Below are positions 31,619 to 39,467 of a stretch of DNA of 47,221 bases, piece after piece. A model generated the notes under the pieces. It searched no databases and had not been told where the DNA came from. It saw only the letters and a list, made by a program, of their open reading frames with translations. The translations under genes were made by a program, and so were the position numbers. Each line of letters starts with the position of its first letter. Position 1 is the stretch's first letter. Origin of the DNA: JBGPOS01 sp041488155 (GTDB taxonomy: Bacteria > Chloroflexota > Dehalococcoidia > Tepidiformales > Tepidiformaceae); NCBI GenBank assembly GCA_041488155.1, contig JBGPOS010000029.1:1-47221 (forward strand), in the 5' to 3' direction.

Positions 31619-33514
31619 TTGAGACGGATGACAGGTCTGGCCGTGCTGTTTGCCGCCGGGCTGATGGTGGCCTGCTCTACAGGGCCGAAGAAGCCGGTCG
31701 CCGCACCCGAGGCAACCGACGATGGCCCACCAGTTGCGGCGGTCGCGGCGCAGGGGTGTCCCGTGCCGGAGGACATCTGTGCGTTCGCGCTGAGGGCGGA
31801 ACGATGGGTGCGGCTGGGCGATGCCGGCGCGATCGTGGCAGGCTCGAACTGGGACAACCCAAACGCCCGGACAAAGCTCGAAACGCTGCTGAGGGACACC
31901 CTGGGTGGCGAAGAGATGCAGCTTGTGAGCATCGGCTGCCCCTTCATCGGGGGAGCATTGCGCTGCGGCGCGACCTTCGGGCTCGGCTTTTCCACCCTTC
32001 CGCCGGGAGATGACCCGCGGCCTGGCGCGCAGGGCATCCTCACGCTCGCCTTCGACCGCGACCCTTCGTGTCCGCTGGAGGACCTCCTCGCCGGGAGCTG
32101 CGCGCCACCGGCGAGGGCCGCCGCCCCCGTCCTGACCGGAGCCGCCTCGGCGACAGCTCCGGACACGCGACGGTCGGTGCTCAACGGCGGCCTGGTCCAG
32201 GAAAGTTCAGACCTCGCGGGACGGCCGCGGGAGGCGCTCGAGGCGCACCTGCGCAGCGGCTGGGACCCGTACTTCACTTCCGGCCGCCCTGCTCCCGTGC
32301 CTCCAACCGAACTGTTCGGCGTGCGCGTGCGAAAGATGCTGCTTACGGGGGCCGCGGACATTCCCGGCCAGGACGCGCTGTTGATCGCCAGCGGCTGCTA
32401 CGGCTGCGAGAGCTACGACCGCCGACTCGACCGCGTGTATCGCGACTCTGCGGGAATCCTCCGGCGCGACACGCTGCTCGACCCGGGGCGGGACATCACC
32501 GGGATCGCAATTGGCGGATACACCGCCACGATTTTCGCCACCGTGTGCAGCAGAGGGTATTGCGGCCCTCTCAACGCGGTCACGCGCGACGCCCAGTCGG
32601 AGCTGCTGAGGTCGGACGACGGCGGGGTCAGCTGGCGGAAGCTCACCACCTTCGACGGAGTGGCGATCGCCTGGGCGTTTGTCCCGGACGGGCCGGCCGG
32701 CGAATTCCCCGGGGTGGTTCTCGAGCGCTCCTTTGGATCCGCGGATCCCCGGGCGTGGGACCGGGACTTCTATCTCTGGCCCGGCATGAAGAAGCTCTCG
32801 CCGCCCCCGGGCGCCGAGTCCAAGGCACCTTTGACGGACCCGGGACCGGTCACCTACCGGTCGACGGACGGCCGCTCACTCCTCCGTGGCGACGGCAGCA
32901 TCCTCTGGACGTTCCCCTGGAGCCGCTTCGTCGAAGACGTGTCGATACTCGGGGACCCACCAGCTCCGGTCATCAGCTGGGCCGTGACTCCTCGAGGACT
33001 ACCCCGTGGGCACTCATACGTCGGCGTCCTCGTCGGCGACGTGTTGACCGCCGTCTACAGCGGCGGAGTCTTCGTCTCTCCGTTGGCGTTAGAAAACACC
33101 TTTCGCCCTACCGCCATCGGAATGGCCCAGATAAGCAGCAAAGACCTGGATCCGCCCAACGACTCAAGGGGCGACTTCATCACCCCGCTTCCGGTGTTCG
33201 TGGATTACCTCGCGGGTACCGTCGCCCCGATCGAACCGGGCTTCTTCCTCGACATGTACGGCCCGTGGGATCGCAAGCGGGTGGTGGGTTTCGTGTCAGG
33301 GCCCTTCGTGCGCGTGAACACTCCCGGCGACTGCCTGAACCTTCACGAACAGCCGTCATTGCAGTCGACAGTCGTGGACTGCGTCCTCGACGGCGTCCTC
33401 CTGCACGACCTCAGCAGGTGGGACGCTGCGCCGGACCCCACCTGGGCTCCGGTCCTCTCGCCCTGGGGTTTTGCATCGTTCGGCTACGTGAGCCGGGCGT
33501 ACCTCGAGCGATGA
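31619..33514 (+). CDS. Large lipoprotein with a BNR-like segment and a C-terminal SH3-like domain
   Basis: A protein of 631 residues with a lipobox (LMVAC, Cys19). The start is probably TTG 31619, because it gives the basic residues (MRRM) expected before the hydrophobic core; ATG 31628 is the alternative. The N-third (CPVPEDICAFALRAERWVRL) is a small Cys-containing domain. The middle has a beta-propeller-like strand pattern with one BNR/Asp-box (SDDGGVSWRKL). The last ~70 residues (FVRVNTPGDCLNLHEQPSLQ, then WGFASFGYVSRAYLER) resemble a bacterial SH3 domain that binds cell wall. The role is unknown. Repeat copy 3 lies directly upstream. Confidence 0.68.
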   Translation: MRRMTGLAVLFAAGLMVACSTGPKKPVAAPEATDDGPPVAAVAAQGCPVPEDICAFALRAERWVRLGDAGAIVAGSNWDNPNARTKLETLLRDTLGGEEMQLVSIGCPFIGGALRCGATFGLGFSTLPPGDDPRPGAQGILTLAFDRDPSCPLEDLLAGSCAPPARAAAPVLTGAASATAPDTRRSVLNGGLVQESSDLAGRPREALEAHLRSGWDPYFTSGRPAPVPPTELFGVRVRKMLLTGAADIPGQDALLIASGCYGCESYDRRLDRVYRDSAGILRRDTLLDPGRDITGIAIGGYTATIFATVCSRGYCGPLNAVTRDAQSELLRSDDGGVSWRKLTTFDGVAIAWAFVPDGPAGEFPGVVLERSFGSADPRAWDRDFYLWPGMKKLSPPPGAESKAPLTDPGPVTYRSTDGRSLLRGDGSILWTFPWSRFVEDVSILGDPPAPVISWAVTPRGLPRGHSYVGVLVGDVLTAVYSGGVFVSPLALENTFRPTAIGMAQISSKDLDPPNDSRGDFITPLPVFVDYLAGTVAPIEPGFFLDMYGPWDRKRVVGFVSGPFVRVNTPGDCLNLHEQPSLQSTVVDCVLDGVLLHDLSRWDAAPDPTWAPVLSPWGFASFGYVSRAYLER

Positions 33515-33588
33515 GCAGAAGCCGCGTTGCCGGCCAGCTCGATCGGATGACTACCACCGGTTCGTGTTGCGCGAGCGTTGCGCGACCT

Positions 33589-34203
33589 TTAGCCAGCGCG
33601 TTGCCGGGACGCAACGACGCCGACGACGATAACCCAGACGGGGAAGATCAGCCCCGGCAGCCAGATGTACGAGCCCAGCATGATGACGCCGGCCACGATC
33701 CCCGCGATAGACAGCCATGAGGGGAGGGCGGCGTTCTTGCGAGCAGCCACACTCACCAGCACCGTGGCAACCGCAAGCGCGTACATCCCGACAACCAGCA
33801 TGACCCCGAGGCCCGCCTGCGCGAACGTCTCGGCGATGGGGACACCGACGAAGCCGCTGTCCGAGTTTTGTTGCGCCCCGAGTGGCCCCCCAAGGATGCC
33901 CGCGCCTGTGGCTACGGCGGCCGCTCCGACTGCCGCGGCGGCGTAGGCTGTCCGCGTGAGAGGCGAATCCGCGAGGCGTTCGCGAAGCTCGTTGAAGAAC
34001 CAGAGCAGCGAAAAGCATCCCGCCGTTAGCACGAAGAAAAGGATCAGCGCCGCCAGCATTTTCCCGTCGGAGTCGTAGAAATCGGTGAAGTCCTTGTCGG
34101 TCACGTCCCCGCCGCCAGGGATCACTGCGACGACGAAGTACCCCGCTCCAAACAGCACTCCCGAAATGACCGCACTCAGAAGTAGCCGAACTCTCGCTTC
34201 CAT
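33589..34203 (-). CDS. Multi-pass membrane protein of unknown function
   Basis: A protein of 204 residues with about six hydrophobic helices, for example LLLSAVISGVLFGAGYFVVA, LILFFVLTAGCFSLLWFF, AGLGVMLVVGMYALAVATVL and LSIAGIVAGVIMLGSYIWLP. A polar loop after helix 1 is acidic (DVTDKDFTDFYDSDGKM). No family recognised. GAGGAGAA sits 4 nt before the ATG at 34203, which is therefore preferred to 34248. It faces the lipoprotein gene end-to-end (74-bp gap) and appears to be its own transcript. Confidence 0.7.
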   Translation of the reverse strand: MEARVRLLLSAVISGVLFGAGYFVVAVIPGGGDVTDKDFTDFYDSDGKMLAALILFFVLTAGCFSLLWFFNELRERLADSPLTRTAYAAAAVGAAAVATGAGILGGPLGAQQNSDSGFVGVPIAETFAQAGLGVMLVVGMYALAVATVLVSVAARKNAALPSWLSIAGIVAGVIMLGSYIWLPGLIFPVWVIVVGVVASRQRAG

Positions 34204-34487
34204 CCCGTTCTCCTCTGCTCGCGCCTGACTGGCGCCGGATGGTGGCACGCGCGGATCTTCTCGTCAACGAGTTGTGATAGTTCAAGACTTCGGTCCTAGA
34301 TCCTCCGGTTGGTGCCTGGCGGTCCAGCTCAGGGAAGAGGGCGGCGACGGTGAAATCGACAGAGCTGAGGTAGCGGCACACGGGCGCCGCGCCTGTAGGC
34401 GCTCCGGCACGCTATGATCCTGACTACCGCCCATCCTGAGAAAGCGCCGGCGCTGCGGTCTTCGACCGCGGGCCGGAACGTGACTGC
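34204..34487. other. Intergenic stretch, no gene recognised
   Basis: About 280 bp between a minus-strand membrane-protein gene and tesB. On the minus strand the codons just below 34381 read LSSVDFTVAALFPELDRQ, which looks protein-like, but the frame then runs into the membrane-protein gene out of register. It may be a gene remnant. No repeat or terminator was seen. Confidence 0.4.
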
Positions 34488-35354
34488 ATGACCGAACCAC
34501 ACGACCGCGACATGGCCCAGCTCCTCCGTTCGCTCGAACTTGCGCCCCTTGAGCCGGGGCGTTTTCGCGGGCCTGTCGAACAGGACGAGGGTCGGCTGTT
34601 TGGCGGCCTGGTGCTGGCGCAGTCGGTGATGGCCGCGGGCCTGACGGTGGCCGAGGGGACGATCCACTCGCTCCACGCCTACTTTCTTCGTGCGGGGCGG
34701 CCCGCAACGCCGATCGACTATGGGGTCGAGAGTATCCGCGATGGGCGGAACTTCACGACACGACGCGTGACCGCGGTGCAGCAGGGCGACACGATCTTCG
34801 AGGCCTCGATCGGGTTCGTCCGGCCCGAAGTTGGGATCTCGTTCCAGCAGCCGATGCCCGAAGCACCGGACCCGGAGGGTCTCCCGAGCTGGTGGGAGTC
34901 GATCCACGACATGGCCGAACACCTGCCGCCTCACCACCGGGGACGCCGGTGGACGAACCCGATCGACATCCGCTCCGTCGCGGCCGGCACTTCGAAGCCC
35001 GGGGACGGAGGTTTGCCGCGGCGGATGGTATGGGCGCGGACGACCTCGGCCCTGCCCGAGTCCCCGCTGATCCACGCCGCGGCGATGGTCTACATGAGCG
35101 ACAGCGGCATGGTGGGCACGGTCGGGAGTCACTACGGGGCGTGGGCGCCGGGTGGGGCTTCGGCCAGCCTGGACCACACGATGTGGTGGCACCATCAGCC
35201 GCGCTTCGACGACTGGCTGCTCTACGTGACTGAGAGCCCGGCGGCGCATGCAGCAAGGGCACTCACGCTGGGGTCGATCTACACGCGCGAGGGGGTGCTG
35301 GTGGCGTCGGTGGCGCAAGAGGCACTGTTTCGCCGCCCGCTAGATAGGGGATAG
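34488..35354 (+). CDS. tesB: Acyl-CoA thioesterase II
   Basis: Hydrolyses acyl-CoA to free acid and CoA. The 288 residues form the usual double hot-dog: RFRGPVEQDEGRLFGGLVLA, AGLTVAEGTIHSLHAYFLRA, RDGRNFTTRRVTAVQQGDTI, and the C-half ending LDHTMWWHHQPRFDDWLLY with the conserved Asp. The length and motifs are complete, in contrast to the fragment at 31450-31530. It probably balances CoA during fatty-acid breakdown together with the acyl-CoA dehydrogenase and CoA-transferase in this window. The starting ATG is at 34488. Confidence 0.92.
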   Translation: MTEPHDRDMAQLLRSLELAPLEPGRFRGPVEQDEGRLFGGLVLAQSVMAAGLTVAEGTIHSLHAYFLRAGRPATPIDYGVESIRDGRNFTTRRVTAVQQGDTIFEASIGFVRPEVGISFQQPMPEAPDPEGLPSWWESIHDMAEHLPPHHRGRRWTNPIDIRSVAAGTSKPGDGGLPRRMVWARTTSALPESPLIHAAAMVYMSDSGMVGTVGSHYGAWAPGGASASLDHTMWWHHQPRFDDWLLYVTESPAAHAARALTLGSIYTREGVLVASVAQEALFRRPLDRG

Positions 35355-35355
35355 C

Positions 35356-35383
35356 GGACAGGTTACAGGGGACAGGTGACAGG
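35356..35383 (+). repeat. Tandem 14-bp repeat, two units
   Basis: GGACAGGTTACAGG is followed directly by GGACAGGTGACAGG, two 14-bp units differing at one base. It begins 2 bp after the tesB stop. Such units are often scattered between genes; its role is unknown. Confidence 0.6.
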
Positions 35384-35473
35384 CGGCCGTCCTCGATCAT
35401 TGACGAAGCTGCCAATCCGGGGTATTCCTTAGCCCGAGACGAACCAAAGCTGCCGCTGCAGCCGGAGGCCGCC

Positions 35474-36721
35474 GTGAAGTTCCACTGGTTCCATCTGATG
35501 CCCTGGCCGGATCTGCCGGACGACTTCCAGCAGAAGTACCGGAGCGTTTGGGTCGATGTCCCATACAAGCTGTTCGACCCGGCGCGCGGGCATGTGGTCT
35601 ACAACGAGTACATGGACGAGCTCGAGTACGCCGAGCAGTGCGGGTTCGACGGCATCTGCTGCAACGAGCACCACAACAACGCCTACGGCCTCATGCCGAG
35701 CCCGAACATCATCGCGGCGGGCCTGGCGCGGCGCACTTCGAAGGCCGCGCTCGTGGTGCTTGGGAACTCGATCGCCCTCTACAACCCGCCCCTGCGAGTG
35801 GCCGAAGAGTTCGCCATGCTCGACGTCATCTCGGGCGGACGCCTGGTGGCAGGCTTCCCCGTCGGCACGTCGATGGACACGAACTTCGCCTACGGGATGA
35901 CGCCGGCGACGCTCCGCGAGCGCTACTACGAGAACCACGACTTCATCAAGGAAGCGTGGACGAACAAGGACACGTTCAGTTTCAACGGGAAGTACAACCA
36001 GGTGCGGTACGTGAACCCGTGGCCGCGCCCTTTGCAGCAGCCGCACCCCCCGATCTGGATCCCCGGTGGGGGTTCGCTGGAAACGTGGGACTGGACCACG
36101 GAGATGAACTACGTCTACTGCTACCTTTCCTACTTCGGCTACATCCGGGGGAAGGGCGTGATGGACGGCTTCTGGAACCGGGTCGAGCAGATGGGCTCCG
36201 AGTTCAACCCATTCAAGGCCGGGTTCCTGCAGCTCGTATGCGTGGCGGATAGCGACGCCGAGGCCGAGCGGCTGTACAGCGAGCACGTCGATTACTTCTA
36301 CAACCGCTGCCTGCACGTCTACGGCGGGTTCGCCGACGCCCCCGGGTATCGCACGAACCGGACCTTGAAGGCGGGCATCCAGGCGCAGGTTGGGGCGCAG
36401 GCTTCGCTCGTCCGTGAAGGGCTGAAGTGGGCCGACTTCCGGCGCGAGGGCTACGTCGTCGCCGGCAGCCCGGAATCCGTGGCCGACCAGATGGAAGACG
36501 TCATCAAGGGCCTCCGCGTCGGCCAACTGATGTGCCTGATGCAGATCGGGAACATGCCGCGCGAGAAGGTGATGTACAACACGAAGCTCTTCGCCGAAAA
36601 GGTGATGCCGCGCCTGCGCAACATCTGGAAGGGCTACGACGACCACTGGTGGATCAACCCGCTCCCGGAAGACAAGCGAGCCACCGTGGCGGAACTGCGT
36701 TCGCCCGAACTCGTGCGGTAG
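35474..36721 (+). CDS. LLM class flavin-dependent oxidoreductase (bacterial luciferase-like)
   Basis: A TIM-barrel monooxygenase of 415 residues. It opens KFHWFHLMPWPDLPDDF and has CNEHHNNAYGLMPSPNIIAA, VVLGNSIALYNPPLRVAEEF, DVISGGRLVAGFPVGTSMDT and PHPPIWIPGGGSLETWDW. The C-part ends with a VAGSPESVADQMED helix typical of the family. GGAGG at 35464-35468 is 5 nt before the GTG start at 35474. It may use FMN or F420. The neighbouring hydrolase and thioesterase suggest a role in breaking down an organic acid or ester (inference). The substrate is unknown. Confidence 0.88.
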   Translation: MKFHWFHLMPWPDLPDDFQQKYRSVWVDVPYKLFDPARGHVVYNEYMDELEYAEQCGFDGICCNEHHNNAYGLMPSPNIIAAGLARRTSKAALVVLGNSIALYNPPLRVAEEFAMLDVISGGRLVAGFPVGTSMDTNFAYGMTPATLRERYYENHDFIKEAWTNKDTFSFNGKYNQVRYVNPWPRPLQQPHPPIWIPGGGSLETWDWTTEMNYVYCYLSYFGYIRGKGVMDGFWNRVEQMGSEFNPFKAGFLQLVCVADSDAEAERLYSEHVDYFYNRCLHVYGGFADAPGYRTNRTLKAGIQAQVGAQASLVREGLKWADFRREGYVVAGSPESVADQMEDVIKGLRVGQLMCLMQIGNMPREKVMYNTKLFAEKVMPRLRNIWKGYDDHWWINPLPEDKRATVAELRSPELVR

Positions 36722-36771
36722 AATCGCCCGCGATTACGACGGGGCCACGGCGAACCAGCCGAGGCTCCGAA

Positions 36772-36795
36772 CCCAGACCCTGATGCGGGTCCGGG
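36772..36795 (+). promoter_or_regulatory. Intergenic hairpin between oxidoreductase and hydrolase genes
   Basis: CCC-A-GACCC pairs with GGGTC-C-GGG around a TGATGC loop, with a single A/C mismatch. It lies 50 bp after the oxidoreductase stop and 33 bp before the hydrolase start. Without a T-tract it could be an attenuator or processing site of a shared transcript. Confidence 0.35.
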
Positions 36796-36828
36796 ACACA
36801 GCTTGAGGAACGAAAGGGGTTACCAGCT

Positions 36829-37617
36829 ATGGCTGTAGAAGCGAAGCCAGTCGCCGTCCGCGGGGGCATGTTCAATCCGCCGGTGTTCCGCGCCGGGAAG
36901 GGGCAGCCGCTCCTCTGGCTCCACGGCGCGGGAGGCCTGCGCGCCTTCACGCCGGAGCTTCAGGCGCTGTCGCAGTCGTACGACGTCATCGCGCCGGTAC
37001 ACCCGGGCTTCGACGACACGGGCGGGCTCGAGCACATCGACGACATCAACGACATGGTCATCTACCTCGAGGACCTCTGCGACGCGCTCGGGCTGACCTC
37101 GTTCTACCTTGGGGGCCATTCGCTCGGAGGGATGTTCGCGGCGGAATTCGCGGCCGCCCGCCCGGACATGGTGAAGAAGCTGGTATTGACGGCCCCCGTC
37201 GGGCTGTGGATGGACGAGACGCCAGTTACCGACTTTTTCACCCTAATGCCGAACGAGCTCCCCGCCGTGCTGTTCGGGGACCTGACGAATCCTGTGATCC
37301 CGACGCTCTTCCCGGCGCCCAAGGATGCCGACGAGATGGCACAGATGATGTACCTGCAGCTCTCGAACTTCTCGGCGACGGGGAAGTTCATCTGGCCGAT
37401 CCCCGATAAGGGCCTGAAGAAGCGGATCCACCGGATCAAAGCGCCGACGCTGATCGTCTGGGGTGACCTGGACAAGCTCGTGCCGCCAGCCTACGCGCAG
37501 CTCTTCCAATCGAAGATTGCGAAGTCGCAGCTGGCGATGATCAAGGGTGCGGGGCACATGGCGCCGCTGGAGAAGACGGACGAGTTCGTCGCAGAAGTAA
37601 AGGCGTTCCTGGGGTAG
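36829..37617 (+). CDS. Alpha/beta hydrolase
   Basis: A 262-residue hydrolase with complete machinery: LLWLHGAGG (oxyanion region), GGHSLGGMFAAEFAA (nucleophile Ser in GHSLGG), IVWGDLDKLVP (acid Asp) and IKGAGHMAPLEKTDEFV (catalytic His). The fold resembles meta-cleavage product hydrolases and haloalkane/epoxide-type enzymes, but the exact reaction is not predictable. It follows the luciferase-like gene by 107 bp on the same strand and probably acts in the same pathway. The start ATG follows a GGGG at 36817-36820. Confidence 0.9.
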   Translation: MAVEAKPVAVRGGMFNPPVFRAGKGQPLLWLHGAGGLRAFTPELQALSQSYDVIAPVHPGFDDTGGLEHIDDINDMVIYLEDLCDALGLTSFYLGGHSLGGMFAAEFAAARPDMVKKLVLTAPVGLWMDETPVTDFFTLMPNELPAVLFGDLTNPVIPTLFPAPKDADEMAQMMYLQLSNFSATGKFIWPIPDKGLKKRIHRIKAPTLIVWGDLDKLVPPAYAQLFQSKIAKSQLAMIKGAGHMAPLEKTDEFVAEVKAFLG

Positions 37618-37623
37618 CGGCGA

Positions 37624-37733
37624 GCTATTAGCTGTTGGCTATTAGCTGTTAGACCTCCCCCAGCGCCCCCAGGCGACTTCGGCCTGACGGCTAAGAGCTA
37701 AGAGCTAGCAGCTGATGGCCACTAGCTAACAGC
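37624..37733. repeat. Intergenic repeat of GCTATTAGCTGTT units with inverted partner
   Basis: Two 14-bp units, GCTATTAGCTGTTG and GCTATTAGCTGTTA (37624-37651), are followed 38 bp later by an arm rich in GCTAAGAGCTA and CTAGCTAACAGC (37690-37733), which is an imperfect complement of the first arm. The right arm supplies the last codons and the TAG stop of the MOSC gene. An imperfect hairpin is possible. Confidence 0.6.
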
Positions 37734-38219
37734 CCGGTGGGTGGCCGTGGCGGGGATCAGCTCAATTGGGTCGCCCGGGCGGATCGTGCCAGGAGCCAGG
37801 ACGCGGGCGTAAACGCGGCTCCAGCCGGGGCGCAGGTTCTGGTGCATGCGGTTGAAGTTGCCTTCGATGAACCAGCGCTCGTTGGTCTTGCAGGGCGAGG
37901 TGTAGCGCGTAATCTCGATCAGGACGTCGTCGCCCAGCCGGAACCGAGCGCCGGGGATCACCAGGTCCCAATCGATGCCGCGGGTGGTGATGTTCTCGCC
38001 AACGCAGCCGGCGGCGATCGGGTGGCCTTCGGCGGCGAGGGCCTCGATCCGTTCGGTGGCGAAGAGACAGAGGGCGCGCTCAGGACCGCCGTGGTGAGCA
38101 CTGTCGTTGTGGCCGTCGCCTGCGAGCCCGAGCGGGGTAACTTCGGCGAACATCACAGGCAGCTTGGGGACTCCGCCGGTCGAGACGTTGATCTGTTCGA
38201 TGCGAGCGATTTGCGACAT
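37722..38219 (-). CDS. MOSC domain protein
   Basis: MOSC proteins act in molybdenum-cofactor sulfuration or in conjugation of sulfur and N-hydroxylated compounds. This one has 165 residues with PKLPVMFAEVTPLGLAGDGH, HHGGPERALCLFATERIEAL, GCVGENITTRGIDW and ITRYTSPCKTNERWFIEG, where the Cys is the conserved sulfur carrier. It is a stand-alone MOSC domain with no N-terminal barrel. The start is ATG 38219, divergent from the DUF2277 gene. Its last three codons and stop lie in the intergenic repeat, suggesting that the repeat replaced the original 3' end. Confidence 0.87.
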   Translation of the reverse strand: MSQIARIEQINVSTGGVPKLPVMFAEVTPLGLAGDGHNDSAHHGGPERALCLFATERIEALAAEGHPIAAGCVGENITTRGIDWDLVIPGARFRLGDDVLIEITRYTSPCKTNERWFIEGNFNRMHQNLRPGWSRVYARVLAPGTIRPGDPIELIPATATHRAVS

Positions 38220-38295
38220 GGGATCGAGCGTAGCAGGGTGGACCCGCGCGGTGCACCGCCGTCTGGCGGTAAGCTTCGGGATCCGGGAGGAAGCC

Positions 38296-38517
38296 ATGTG
38301 TCGAAGCATCAAGACGCTGCGACGGACCGATGAGCCGGCGAGCGAAGAGGAGATCGAGGCTGCCTCGCTGCAGTTCGTGCGGAAGGTGAGCGGCTTCCGC
38401 AGGCCTTCCCAGAAGAACGCGGAGGCGTTCGAGAGGGCGGTGGAGGAGATCGCCGAGGCCTCCCGGCGGATGCTCGGGGCGATGACCGCGGCGCCAAGGC
38501 CTGCCGAGCGGGGGTAG
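38296..38517 (+). CDS. DUF2277 family protein
   Basis: A 73-residue soluble protein that matches DUF2277 from memory: MCRSIKTLRRTDEPASEEEI, then AASLQFVRKVSGFRRPSQKN and EAFERAVEEIAEASRRML. The function is not known. The MCRxIKTL opening, with its conserved Cys, is the family hallmark. GGGAGG lies 5 nt before the ATG. It is divergent from the MOSC gene and convergent with the kinase gene. Confidence 0.85.
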   Translation: MCRSIKTLRRTDEPASEEEIEAASLQFVRKVSGFRRPSQKNAEAFERAVEEIAEASRRMLGAMTAAPRPAERG

Positions 38518-38548
38518 TGTTCTCTCCGGCGACCCCGGTGGGTCGCGG

Positions 38549-39457
38549 CTACCGGGAGAGGAGTTCGGCGCAGGCGATCGCGAACTCCCAGCCGTGGCCG
38601 TGGTCCTCGTAGCTCCACCAGGCGGAGAGGACAGCCTGGGCAAATCCCCAGCCGCGAACACGCTGCCGGTCGAAGCCGAGGTCGTCTGAGAGCCGGGAGA
38701 TGCGGTTCGCGAGGATCGCCCCAGGATCGTGCTGGGAGAGAAGCGATCGCGGGTTTCGCAGGAGTGCTCCGACTTCATAGGCGGGCTCGCCGATGAGGCC
38801 CTTCGGGTCGATGGAGAGCCAGGGCTCCCGGGTCGCAGCGAGGATGTTGTCGTGGTGGAGGTCCCCGTGGAGCAGGACCGGCTCGGCCATCGAGGCGGCG
38901 AGCGACCTGAAGGTCTCGCTTGCTTCAGCAACGAGACGTGTGGGAAAGGGGCTCGGCTTCGTCGCGAACTCGCGATCGACGCGGTCGAAGCCGCGCCCCC
39001 AGCCGGCGACCGTGGGGAACGAGTGGACGGCCGGCGCGGGCCGCCAGAGCCTGCGCATGACAGCGGCGGCAGCGCTCGTGGCCTCGGCGTCGTCGCTGAG
39101 GGTGGCGAGGGTGTCGCCGGGATAGACGCGCTCCAGGACCACTGCGCCGAGGTCGCGGTCGGAGGCGAGCAGGCGGACGCTCGCTCGCCCGTCGAAGACT
39201 TTGAGCGCCGCTATGTTCGAGAACAACTCGGGCGCCGGGTAGCCGACCTTCAGGACGGCCGGTGTGCCGTCCGCGAGGGTCGCGGGCGCCACGTAGTTAT
39301 AAGAGAGCGGCGCGAATGGAGGGTCGACCCGGAGGGAGAATCGCGCCTCGCACTCGGCGACGATACCCGGAAGTCGGGCGATCCATTCACCCCCAGGTTC
39401 CCCGTAGACCTCCCGCATCGTCCGGGCGAAACCGTCGTCGATGGCGACGATCGTCAT
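38549..39457 (-). CDS. Aminoglycoside/hydroxyurea phosphotransferase-like kinase
   Basis: A protein of 302 residues in the APH(6)/hydroxyurea kinase group. The N-lobe has PAVLKVGYPAPE (ATP-binding Lys). The C-lobe has LLHGDLHHDNILAATREPWL, with catalytic HGDLHHDN, and SIDPKGLIGEPAYEVGALLR, with metal-binding DPKG. The GEPAYEVGALLRNP stretch is typical of streptomycin 6-kinase-like proteins. Many chromosomal members are not resistance genes, and activity against drugs cannot be inferred. It follows the acyl-CoA dehydrogenase by 10 bp and is probably co-transcribed with it. Confidence 0.88.
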   Translation of the reverse strand: MTIVAIDDGFARTMREVYGEPGGEWIARLPGIVAECEARFSLRVDPPFAPLSYNYVAPATLADGTPAVLKVGYPAPELFSNIAALKVFDGRASVRLLASDRDLGAVVLERVYPGDTLATLSDDAEATSAAAAVMRRLWRPAPAVHSFPTVAGWGRGFDRVDREFATKPSPFPTRLVAEASETFRSLAASMAEPVLLHGDLHHDNILAATREPWLSIDPKGLIGEPAYEVGALLRNPRSLLSQHDPGAILANRISRLSDDLGFDRQRVRGWGFAQAVLSAWWSYEDHGHGWEFAIACAELLSR

Positions 39458-39467
39458 GGCCGTCGGT

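Noticed and set aside
32068..33720. Second long plus-strand frame inside the lipoprotein gene
   Set aside because: Arg/Gly-rich composition typical of an out-of-frame reading; the lipobox, BNR-like and SH3-like parts lie in the other frame.
38549..39457. Antibiotic-resistance gene
   Set aside because: The phosphotransferase fold is clear, but it is encoded next to acyl-CoA dehydrogenase in a housekeeping setting with no mobile element; resistance is not supported.
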